Assembly (NCBI RefSeq): GCF_014643535.1
Contig: NZ_BMJQ01000006.1
Coordinates: 1 to 64,000 of the forward strand
DNA: 64,000 nucleotides
Origin: Aliidongia dinghuensis
Lineage (GTDB): Bacteria; Pseudomonadota; Alphaproteobacteria; ATCC43930; CGMCC-115725
Direction of reading: 5' to 3'
Made by a program: the position numbers and the translations under genes. Shown here in pieces: positions 9,263 through 17,399 of this stretch. How positions within the stretch are numbered: the stretch's first letter is position 1; each line of letters opens with the position of its first letter. A model generated the notes under the pieces. That model did no database searches. It was not told where the DNA came from and worked only from the letters and a program-made list of their open reading frames with translations.

Positions 9263-10077
9263 TGGACAAGCTCCTTCTCGGTAGCACTCAAAAGGAGTCG
9301 ATAGTTGGAACTGTCAATCCTATCTTCCGATGCGAAGTGATAGTCGAGTTTATCTTTTTTCGGATGAATGTCATATCGCCTCATTATCACAACAATATTT
9401 GGCGATTCGAACACTCCGCGCAATGCGTCCTCCTTACTCTGTACGGGCGCCGAAACTGGAGCGGGGAGCATCTCCGCACGTGCGCGTTGGCGCTCATTGC
9501 GCTCGGAATCAGCCAAGGCCAATCCACGCTGAGTCACGCGAAATGCCGCAATTTTGCCTCGGGGCTCGCGCTCAACGAGCCCATTTGCCGCCAACAGCGT
9601 CATGACGCGTGAAAGATTGGCGTCACGCAAACCGAGTTCGGTTTTGATCTGCTCGCGCTCAACGTGAGAGCCCATCTTGCTAGCGAGTAGCTGCAAAATT
9701 TCGATGACATGGGCTCTGGCGGTGAGATCCTTCATCATCGAGACGCTGGCGGCTTCGACCGACATCCGAACCAGATCCGCCAGCGCTCGCATGCGCTCCG
9801 CTGCGGCTGCACAATCGAGACGCCCCTGCGCGACAGGGTGCTCCTTATCGCGCACCTGGGCTGCTATGCGGCCAGCAACGTCAAGAAGCAGGCGATGCCA
9901 CGATCTCAACTCATCATCGAGACGATGCTCTACCATCACCCGCCAAGTCCAACGGCATAACGCGGCGTACGCAGCTCGAAAGCCGGTCTCAGTATCGAGC
10001 GCCCGCCAAATCGCTGCGCGTGCTGCGCCGACATCGATTTCGTCGCGCGCTAAGGTTTCAAACGCGGTGTCTGTCAT
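9259..10077 (-). CDS. Winged-helix (MarR-like) protein of CN-hydrolase operon
   Basis: A 272-aa protein. The start ATG 10077 is chosen because it follows GAGGGGGCC; the longer upstream frame lacks a good site. Residues 1-125 are helical with no recognised family. Residues about 125-185 form a winged helix: HVIEILQLLASK, then REQIKTELGLRDANLSRVMTLLAANGLVERE as the helix-turn-helix and PRGKIAAFRVTQRG as the wing. The C-terminal 70 residues are charged (RRYDIHPKKDKLDYHF). It probably binds DNA or nucleic acid, either as regulator of the operon or as sensor for the enzyme upstream; neither can be decided from sequence. Confidence 0.6.
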   Translation of the reverse strand: MTDTAFETLARDEIDVGAARAAIWRALDTETGFRAAYAALCRWTWRVMVEHRLDDELRSWHRLLLDVAGRIAAQVRDKEHPVAQGRLDCAAAAERMRALADLVRMSVEAASVSMMKDLTARAHVIEILQLLASKMGSHVEREQIKTELGLRDANLSRVMTLLAANGLVEREPRGKIAAFRVTQRGLALADSERNERQRARAEMLPAPVSAPVQSKEDALRGVFESPNIVVIMRRYDIHPKKDKLDYHFASEDRIDSSNYRLLLSATEKELVH

Positions 10078-10159
10078 TTCGGCCCCCTCGCATGGAAAGC
10101 TACAGTAAGCCCAGAACATTTTACAACAGTTTACGATTTCCTCACAAATGAGCACATTG

Positions 10160-11458
10160 TCACAGCTCACGCCGAAACGTAGTGAAATCGGCACACTCCG
10201 CAAGGGCGTCGAGTTGCGCTGATCTTGGATCCTTCAGCGCCTTAAAGACGTAGCCGGCCGGCTCTAATGGCGCTCGCGGATAGCTCTGCTGAACTATGAC
10301 CGTTCGCGTCCCGAAGCGAACCTTCATGTCATCGGCTACGTCGCGATGAGCGGTCATCGTATTGGGCCGTCCCATCGACAATACCAGCACAAGATCGACA
10401 TCAAGAGAGATCGCAGGCACAGCCCTGGCCTTGTCGCAAAAATCTTTGCAGATCGCGAGCGCGATCAACTCGCGATCTGTGGCAATAATGTGGACCTTAC
10501 CGTAAACATTGATGTCCTCGGTCAGCCCATCAAAGCTGAACCGCCGATTTTTGCCGAATGCGAACATCAGATCTCCTCGACCATTTAATACGGGCGCGAG
10601 ATTCAAATGACCATTCTTGCCTTGGACATGCCATGAACCTGCGATCACCACGGCCGGCAGGAGGGTTTCGAGCGGATTTTCGACAAAAAACGTCTGGACC
10701 TGCGTAACACAGGCAGGATTCATAGTCAGTTCCGGCCACAACAACGTGTCACAGCTACCAGCGCGAGCCGCTGCACAATGCCGCTCGATCGCTGCTGGAA
10801 GGCCCTCAGCACAATCGGTAGCAGTGACGAGGAAGCCCTTAGCTCCACTTCTTTCATATCGGAGATCGAATCCTGCAAAGAGGGCGGCGCCAAAGATGTG
10901 TTCCGCTGGCTTCGGTTCAAGGGCTAGGTCGGTATGCTGCTCGATCAAAATATCGACATCCCCGATCCGCGTCGGGATGACTCGGTGATGGAGGAGCCCA
11001 CGACGACTGAAGCTCTGACCTGACCTAGGCCCTCCATCGCTAACCACCGAGCGAGGGATCGGAACGACATATTTTTCACCGTCAGATGTAAGCCAACAAT
11101 CAGGAGCTTCACCCGGATTGGGCTCAGCCCCCTCGAACAGCACTTGGTCGAGAGCACGTAAAACTGCGGCCGCGCGAAAAAGCACATCCTTTGCCGCCCT
11201 CGCCGAAGCAAAGCTCTCTGGCCTACCCAAACAACTCGTTTCCCGAAACGCAGCAAGGCTAAGTGCGCCCTCGTCGAACTGATCGAATTCCTGCAAAAGG
11301 TTTGCTGGCGTAGTTTCGAGAAGACCATATAGACGAGAAAGCAGCGTTTTCAGCACAGACGGGTCGCGCCATGTGCGCCATAGCTTATCTCGTGCAAATG
11401 CCGATAGGCTTTCGATCCACTTCGCGGAGGCTTGTTCCGCCGCACTTTGTCTACCCAA
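10160..11458 (-). CDS. Carbon-nitrogen hydrolase (nitrilase-fold) domain protein
   Basis: A 432-aa protein. After an unrecognised helical N-terminal 190 residues the nitrilase-superfamily catalytic triad is visible in the right order: Glu243 in LLWPELTMNP, Lys303 in FGKNRRFSFDG and Cys337 in LIALAICKDFCD. Nitrilase-family enzymes hydrolyse amides or nitriles, or transfer acyl groups to amines. The start is a TTG preceded by AGGAGGCAA. It heads a leftward operon with a winged-helix protein and a 167-aa protein in AT-richer DNA between an SOS cassette and recombinase genes. The N-terminal extension and the company differ from metabolic nitrilases, so a conflict or signalling role is plausible but inferred. 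Confidence 0.65.
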   Translation of the reverse strand: MGRQSAAEQASAKWIESLSAFARDKLWRTWRDPSVLKTLLSRLYGLLETTPANLLQEFDQFDEGALSLAAFRETSCLGRPESFASARAAKDVLFRAAAVLRALDQVLFEGAEPNPGEAPDCWLTSDGEKYVVPIPRSVVSDGGPRSGQSFSRRGLLHHRVIPTRIGDVDILIEQHTDLALEPKPAEHIFGAALFAGFDLRYERSGAKGFLVTATDCAEGLPAAIERHCAAARAGSCDTLLWPELTMNPACVTQVQTFFVENPLETLLPAVVIAGSWHVQGKNGHLNLAPVLNGRGDLMFAFGKNRRFSFDGLTEDINVYGKVHIIATDRELIALAICKDFCDKARAVPAISLDVDLVLVLSMGRPNTMTAHRDVADDMKVRFGTRTVIVQQSYPRAPLEPAGYVFKALKDPRSAQLDALAECADFTTFRREL

Positions 11459-11512
11459 ATTGCCTCCTACAGTCTGCGCTTCTTTCCGATCTAGCTTATT
11501 ATCAATTTATCG

Positions 11513-12940
11513 TCATGAACACTTATGCCCAGACCACAACTCATTAATGTAACTCGCATTAGCCCCTCTCTCTTGGGGCCAATTCAGCTCTTTTCCGTTA
11601 TATAATTTCGCATCTCTGAGATAAATACAGGCATCCTTAGAGTGGTTTTCAGCCAATCTGAGATATGCGTTCACAGCATCATCACGTATTCTCGCCATCG
11701 GCACGCCCACCGATCTCCAAGCTTCGCCCTCGGCCGGATACTTACTTATAATCTCTTTTGCCAAAGCGATCACATCATCCCATTTCTGATCGGCATAACT
11801 TTGCTTGAGCTTCGCGTAAAAAATTTGAGCCATTCTTGCCTGTATATCGCTCTTAACGAACGGCTTTTCGTGTTTAGAGACAGCCGCCTTCTTTAGAGTA
11901 TCCGGCGTGAGGTCGCTGAACGCCTGCAATGCCTTCTCGCACTCTTCCTCGTAAGCAAGGTCTTTGCACGATTCGTACAACGCCCGAGCATAGTTATACT
12001 TAACAACTTCCGGAAAATATTCTATTTTTTCTCTTCCCCATTCGGGTCTGCTCGTTTTGGAATCGAGAGTAGAATCGTAAAACTTCCACATCTGCAGAGA
12101 TTTATCAATCTCAGCGCAGTCAGCCTCGTGGTCAAGCGCCTCTCTCGCCAAATTAACGGCGGGTAAATTTATTTTTTCTGGAGAAAACGGCGTATACAGT
12201 GTCCGCTCTGGGCAATTGAGTGTGACCAAAAAATTTGCCGCCACCCTCTCTTTTCTGATCGGCACCACCTCTCCACGCGGCCTTAGTTCGAGAACAACAG
12301 GCCTTCCACTTATAAGTTCGAAGCGATACGCAGAATACCCCGATCCAGCGCCAGCGGCGCCACTGACACTTCTGCCGTCTACGTATAGCTCGCCGTCATA
12401 ATCCTTTTCTGACAAGTCAGAGCTATCAATATACTTAAAAGACACAGCTACATTATTCCTACTTTCCGGTTCCTTACCGCCTCGCGTCTCCTGAGCAAGA
12501 CTTGGTGTAGAATCATCTTTGGCGCGAACAGGCTTGTCCGGGCCAGGCGTTACGGATTCAGAGAAGGTCGATGGATTAGCGACAGTAGTCGGAGTTGAGA
12601 TCGTTAAATCCAGATGCGATTTGGATAAAAAGAACAATGTTCCAAATATTGACACACCGACTCCCAACACTGAAAGGGCGATGGATCTCGTAAAAAAGCG
12701 CCCAGAAGCTTCTGCCTTCCGAATTAACAGCCTATAAGTCTGAATCGTGGACAGCTTCCCAACATCAAAACCGAGAGTTCCGATATACTGCCTCACCAGA
12801 TCCGGCCTATCCGAGGGACGTGCCGATTTGATCATTTTATAAATATTATCGTTTTTGTTCTTCTTATAATAGAATACGGCGATTGCAATTACGCAAATAG
12901 CGCCCCATATGGTTGTAACCTTAGCAGCAACTGTAAACAT
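11513..12940 (-). CDS. Two-TM membrane protein with C-terminal helical repeats, unknown function
   Basis: A 475-aa AT-rich gene product. The ATG at 12940 gives a first membrane segment at about residues 10-25 (WGAICVIAIAVFYY), a cytosolic stretch of about 60 residues, a second membrane segment (IALSVLGVGVSIFGTLFFL, about 85-103), then a Ser/Thr/Pro linker and a probably extracytoplasmic region. The C-terminal half contains TPR-like helices (YNYARALYESCKDLAYEEECEKALQ, YADQKWDDVIALAKEIISKYP) and several Cys residues. An in-frame GTG four codons upstream is an alternative start. No family recognised; base use suggests transfer. Confidence 0.5.
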   Translation of the reverse strand: MFTVAAKVTTIWGAICVIAIAVFYYKKNKNDNIYKMIKSARPSDRPDLVRQYIGTLGFDVGKLSTIQTYRLLIRKAEASGRFFTRSIALSVLGVGVSIFGTLFFLSKSHLDLTISTPTTVANPSTFSESVTPGPDKPVRAKDDSTPSLAQETRGGKEPESRNNVAVSFKYIDSSDLSEKDYDGELYVDGRSVSGAAGAGSGYSAYRFELISGRPVVLELRPRGEVVPIRKERVAANFLVTLNCPERTLYTPFSPEKINLPAVNLAREALDHEADCAEIDKSLQMWKFYDSTLDSKTSRPEWGREKIEYFPEVVKYNYARALYESCKDLAYEEECEKALQAFSDLTPDTLKKAAVSKHEKPFVKSDIQARMAQIFYAKLKQSYADQKWDDVIALAKEIISKYPAEGEAWRSVGVPMARIRDDAVNAYLRLAENHSKDACIYLRDAKLYNGKELNWPQERGANASYINELWSGHKCS

Positions 12941-12952
12941 GCTATCTCGCAC

Positions 12953-13149
12953 GATGGCAATCTTGACGAGCGCCTTGCGACGCTGCCTTCAAGAAACTCT
13001 TATAGCCGGCTAAAGGCCAAGGTCAATAATTCCTCCTCTATTCGATGCAATTCGCATGTGACGCGATCCTCGAATTTACGCTGAAAGAAGGGGGCGCGAG
13101 GAAAGCGATCGCGGCATAAAGTCAGTCGCCTCAGGCGGACGCCTCGCCG
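12953..13149. other. Intergenic stretch without recognised gene
   Basis: No supported coding sequence. Together with 13576-13741 and 13873-14010 it makes up the gene-poor kilobase between the two-TM protein and the recombinase operon. That kilobase contains only the decayed coiled-coil ORF and the nested repeats described separately. Confidence 0.4.
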
Positions 13150-13575
13150 TCAAACGGACAGCCATGTCCTGTTCACCACCTCCACGTTCGAGCCATCTTT
13201 CTTCGGCTCAAGCAAGGGCGCGTCGAGGGGTTCGAACAGCAGTCCGACCCGAACGGCAACTAACGACCATCGTAAGAACTGCTCCGTCAGGCCTGGATTC
13301 TCCTGCTCCAACCGAGCAACCTCGGCTCGAAGCCACTCGATCCTACGGATTCGCCGCCCCGATCGCCGAATCCCCGCCACTCAGCCCCCTGCGTCGGCAA
13401 TCGACTGCTTGAGCCGTTTATGCGCCATCTCCCAGGCATTGACGCTGCCCGCACGGTTCTGGATCGCCGGCCCTGGCGCACCGACGCCTGATTCCCGTGC
13501 CCAGGACCGCCATGATGCGATCCCAGGCTGGCCCGCCGGTTCGGCCATCCAGTAATCGGACAGCCGGCTCAGCAC
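13150..13575 (-). pseudogene. Decayed recombinase-associated coiled-coil ORF with in-frame TGA
   Basis: Two open stretches in the same frame are separated by a single TGA at 13381-13383. Joined, they read a basic N-terminal part (MAHKRLKQSIADAGG), the stop, then IEWLRAEVARLEQENPGLTEQFLRW, a short coiled coil, and a Pro/Leu-rich tail. The pattern is like small accessory coiled-coil proteins found next to Tn554/RIT-type recombinases, but that match is from memory. It may be a relic of an earlier copy of the gene at 19483-20058. Confidence 0.3.
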
Positions 13576-13741
13576 GGGCGTCCATCCGGGCTGATTTCCA
13601 GGTCGCGGGTTTCCGAAGGGACAGACGTCACCCAGACGTCACGGTATGCCAAAACGAGGATGGCAAGCAGCTGGCTCACGGCCGGCACGATCGGCTTTGC
13701 CCGTCCTCAGCCGGAACTCTCCACACGCAAAATCGTACCGG

Positions 13742-13872
13742 GTTTCCATCATTTTGATTCAGAAGCACTAGGATCTATCAAGAAATTCAGCGAGTTTCCA
13801 AATTAAATCGGAAACTAGTTTTCGAATTTAAAATGTCAGTTTGCTAATAAATTTCGTTATGAAAATGGAAAC
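13742..13872. repeat. Nested GTTTCC/GGAAAC inverted repeats upstream of recombinases
   Basis: Outer pair: GTTTCCAT at 13742-13749 and ATGGAAAC at 13865-13872. Inner pair: GTTTCC at 13794-13799 and GGAAAC at 13810-13815, ten AT-rich bases apart. The array sits in a strongly AT-rich patch just before the recombinase operon. Inverted hexamers spaced by about ten bases resemble a tyrosine-recombinase core site or an operator; which it is cannot be told from sequence. Confidence 0.45.
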
Positions 13873-14010
13873 AATGTATAGATGAATTTTTTATTTGACA
13901 TCGCTAGATCGTTAACCTCCATATCGACGCCATGAAACTACAGGAGTCGAAACCTTGACAATCAAGAACATTGAAGAAGCAGCATCCCCACTTACTCTCG
14001 CCCTGCATAG

Positions 14011-15408
14011 GTGGCAAACCACACTCCCCTCAGCTTCCAAGCGCTAGTACCTCGAATGCCCGAACGCATCACGCTTCCGGTGTTGGATGCCCTGCCGGAC
14101 TACATCCCGTCCGATATCGCCAAAATCGTCGCCCATCCCAACGGATTTCGAACGATTGCCGATGACGATGGAATTCCGATTCCTGCCGTTGGTCATTTCC
14201 TGCGGGATCAACGCTCAGAATCGACGAGAAACGCCTATCGCGAAGACGTCGCTGAGTTCCTGCTCGCGCTAATGGACTCGGGCGGTGTCGAGTTCGCGGA
14301 CGCGACTTTCTCCCACACGCTCTTCACCGCGTACCTGAAGTCACTTTGCACCACACTCGGCCAGAACGGTCGGAAGCGTCGCAAAAGTACGGTGACAAGA
14401 CGAATGGCCGGGCTAAGGAACTTCTTCGAGCATGCCAAAGAAGAGGGTCACATCGACGTCGGGTTCGATTGGAAACGGATCAACCGAATACCCAGCGACT
14501 TGTTTAAGGCGTCCACGATCTCCGACGCCCAACGTCTTCTGGAAGGACGCTCGAAGAAGGTTCGGTTCATACCGACCAGGCACGTCGCCCGTGTCCTGAG
14601 CGAATTCGGACCAACACTGAGCGAAAACAGCATCGTCGGCGATTATTGGAAGCCCGTTCGAAACAGGCTGACGGCTGAAATATCCTACAGCTGCGGGACT
14701 CGCATCGATGAGATTACTCATCTGCTGGTGAACCAGATTCCCAGGCCGCGCCAATTCAGTCCCGACCGGGCCTACGATCCTGACTTCGAGTTTTGGCTGC
14801 GCGAGCAACCTTCTGTGCCTGTCAGGCTTGCATGGACCAAGCGATTGGTCGAGCGTACGTGCTTAGTTCCGGCCGACCTGCAGTGGGCCATCTGGTGGTA
14901 CATCGAGGTCGAGCGTGCGGCTGTTCTGGAAGACGCGCGCAAACGGCTTGGTCGAGACGAATGGCAACGCCGATGCTTCGACAAAACGGGGCGTCACGGC
15001 TGGTTGTTCTTGAACGGATCGGCCGCTGCTGACGCTTACGTGGGCGGCCGATTCACTGCCAACGCTCTCAGTAAGATTATGGCCAAATGCGTGGTCCGGG
15101 CGGGGCTTTTCAAGGAAGAAGCAATCCCTGATCCTGAGAGTGGCGAGCCAATCCTGGAGATCGTCCCAAACTATAGCTTCCATGACTGGCGGCATACCTT
15201 TGCGATTCTACAGTACCTCAGCAAATGGATCCACGGCGGGCGAACCAAAGCGGCTGAGGATGCGGCCATCCGACACGTCCAAACTTTGCTGGGGCACGCA
15301 TCGCCGGAAACGACGCGCAACTGGTACCTCGATGTGGCTCGCGCCTGCGAAGCCGAGATCTCCGACAGGTTCGAAAATCGGTTTGCTGGCCTGCGGGGTA
15401 TTGCGTGA
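14011..15408 (+). CDS. Tyrosine recombinase, first of a coupled trio
   Basis: A 465-aa phage-integrase-family protein with a complete catalytic set: Arg231 (SCGTRIDE), His391 and Arg394 (HDWRHTFA), His429 (LLGHASPETT) and Tyr439 (NWYLDV). The N-terminal SAM-like core-binding domain spans about 60-170. The start is a GTG at 14011; the ATG at 14056 is an alternative because neither has a convincing ribosome site. It overlaps the second recombinase gene, and the set resembles Tn554 or recombinase-in-trio elements. It is the only one of the three with every catalytic residue clearly present. Confidence 0.88.
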   Translation: MANHTPLSFQALVPRMPERITLPVLDALPDYIPSDIAKIVAHPNGFRTIADDDGIPIPAVGHFLRDQRSESTRNAYREDVAEFLLALMDSGGVEFADATFSHTLFTAYLKSLCTTLGQNGRKRRKSTVTRRMAGLRNFFEHAKEEGHIDVGFDWKRINRIPSDLFKASTISDAQRLLEGRSKKVRFIPTRHVARVLSEFGPTLSENSIVGDYWKPVRNRLTAEISYSCGTRIDEITHLLVNQIPRPRQFSPDRAYDPDFEFWLREQPSVPVRLAWTKRLVERTCLVPADLQWAIWWYIEVERAAVLEDARKRLGRDEWQRRCFDKTGRHGWLFLNGSAAADAYVGGRFTANALSKIMAKCVVRAGLFKEEAIPDPESGEPILEIVPNYSFHDWRHTFAILQYLSKWIHGGRTKAAEDAAIRHVQTLLGHASPETTRNWYLDVARACEAEISDRFENRFAGLRGIA

Positions 15409-17399
15409 TGCGCGGTCGCAAACCATATTCTCGGGCCTTCTCGACGCCAGCGGAATCAACAGAACTGCCGATTCCATTTCCGCTGCGTGGCCCCGGCGTT
15501 CATGAGTTCATTGACGAAGCGTCGGTACCTCGTCTCGTCGTGCTATTCTCATTCCCGCGAAGGCGCGTAAAAGGATGGCCGGAAGGCACTTGGCCCTGCT
15601 ATTTCGACCAGCTTCTACCACGCGGGGAACTTGGACGGCAGTTCGCTCAAAAGCTCTTCGAGCATTTCGAAGTCCTTTCTACAGCCTCTAAACGAACTGC
15701 CGTCTGGTACTCAAATAAATTTGTCAAATTTCTGAACGAAATTGATCCATTATTTGAGTTTAATTCGATAGATCGACTTCCAAATACGTTCGGTTCTTCT
15801 TTTAGGAACTGGCTTAGAAAACAAGAAAACTTCGGCCAGACCTATCAAAGGAACGCCGTAGACGTCATTCGACCAATTTTCCGCGCAATTGGCGCTTCCT
15901 CGATGGAACTTGCGCAAAATAAGGCGGCTGAATATGACGATGACAACGAAGAAAACGTCAACACCGCCCAAGCCCGTATTGTCAACTTTCCGAGCCCACG
16001 CACCGACCGTGCTCCTTCTCGCCCCAAAGCAGTACTCACAGATCTTCAGATCTCCCAGATCCTAAATGATTGTCGCGTTGAAATCGAGACAACCATGGAC
16101 TTGCTAGATCGCGGCCAATCCATGATTGACGAAGCCACGCCTTATCTGAAGGCGAGCTACACTCGAAAAGAGTTTCGCCACCTCCCGACCCTCCTTGCTG
16201 TCATCGAGCGCGATTACGGCGGAATACTGCCACCCTATAGAGAGATGCTGAAAAAAAATCGAAGCCTCGCCCATGCTATCTGGCTTGAGCACGGCGGCCG
16301 GGCAGAGGTTCTAAAATATTTTGGTGCAACAAATGATACTATTGTTCCCTTTGTACTAACTCTAGCATTCCGAACTTTTTTCAATCCCACCCCCCTCCTG
16401 GACTTGAGACAATCTCTATGCTCCTCACAGCATTGGCTATGGGGAGATCTTTGCTGGGAAATTCTCAGCGGTGAACTCAGCGATGAGGGCCAAAGGGAGC
16501 TTCAGCGAAAGGTTGATTGTGGGCAGGATCCGGCGACGGCACGACGGGAGGTGTTGATGGCCTATAAGGGGCGGTCGTCCTCAATCGTCTCACGTTCCTT
16601 CCGACCGTCAGATGATTGGGATAATCCTGCGAAACTCCTGAGGCAACTGGCTCAGTTAACACGTCGGTGGCGTCCGTATGTCCCACCAGAAGATGCCGAT
16701 CATGTTTTCATTTCGGTTCCACTAGCTGCGCAAGGCACCGCGCGGCCAAGGGCATATTGGTCCACAAACTGCATCAGCAATGACATTAAATGGACGTACT
16801 CTCTAAAGAAATTCAGAGAACGCCACAATCATCCAAAATATTCTCTACAAACGTTCCGCATTACTGGAACCGACTTGATCTATGAGATGACCGACGGCGA
16901 TACGGAGGCTGCACGAGCCGTTCTCAATCACAAGAACGCTGATACGACCAGGAATGCCTATCAGACCAATAGCAACAACAAGCGCGACGGCGATCGCCTT
17001 GCCGCCATGACAGGTCGGCGAACGCGCTTTGCTGAGACCGGCGGTCACTCACGGAACGACTATGTAGCCTGCACGCCAGGTTTCGGCTGTGCCGATCCAT
17101 ACGACAGCCCAATCCTCGGACAACGTAAAGGCCGTCTTTGCACAGCTTTCGGTCGTTGCCCAGCCTGTCCGATGAGTCTTGCCGCCACAACAAACGCCCG
17201 ATCGGTCGCTTATATGCTCCGACTAGAAGCTGCATTTGTTGACGCTGCCTCGAAGGTCGATATGTCGCGATACAACTTCACCATTGGACCCGAACTCCAA
17301 GCGCTCAAATCCGAATGGCTCCCTCGCGTAAGCGATGGCGTGCTCGCCACAGCGCGACAGATCCTTCCCAGCCTCCCCACCTTTCCCAATATTGAATGA
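15408..17399 (+). CDS. Large tyrosine-recombinase-like protein, second of trio
   Basis: A 663-aa protein. An N-terminal core-binding-like region (WYSNKFVKFLNEIDPLFEF, then SSFRNWLRKQENFGQTYQ) is followed by a long insert and a C-terminal catalytic-like segment. The segment SLQTFRITGTDLIYEM replaces the HxxR His by Gln; AVLNHKNADTTRNAYQ keeps the second His and a Tyr. The first catalytic Arg is not evident. A tail of 4-6 cysteines (CTPGFGC ... CTAFGRCPACP) looks zinc-binding, as in other trio recombinases. The ATG at 15408 overlaps the previous stop. Probably a partner subunit of the trio rather than an independent integrase. Confidence 0.7.
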   Translation: MRGRKPYSRAFSTPAESTELPIPFPLRGPGVHEFIDEASVPRLVVLFSFPRRRVKGWPEGTWPCYFDQLLPRGELGRQFAQKLFEHFEVLSTASKRTAVWYSNKFVKFLNEIDPLFEFNSIDRLPNTFGSSFRNWLRKQENFGQTYQRNAVDVIRPIFRAIGASSMELAQNKAAEYDDDNEENVNTAQARIVNFPSPRTDRAPSRPKAVLTDLQISQILNDCRVEIETTMDLLDRGQSMIDEATPYLKASYTRKEFRHLPTLLAVIERDYGGILPPYREMLKKNRSLAHAIWLEHGGRAEVLKYFGATNDTIVPFVLTLAFRTFFNPTPLLDLRQSLCSSQHWLWGDLCWEILSGELSDEGQRELQRKVDCGQDPATARREVLMAYKGRSSSIVSRSFRPSDDWDNPAKLLRQLAQLTRRWRPYVPPEDADHVFISVPLAAQGTARPRAYWSTNCISNDIKWTYSLKKFRERHNHPKYSLQTFRITGTDLIYEMTDGDTEAARAVLNHKNADTTRNAYQTNSNNKRDGDRLAAMTGRRTRFAETGGHSRNDYVACTPGFGCADPYDSPILGQRKGRLCTAFGRCPACPMSLAATTNARSVAYMLRLEAAFVDAASKVDMSRYNFTIGPELQALKSEWLPRVSDGVLATARQILPSLPTFPNIE

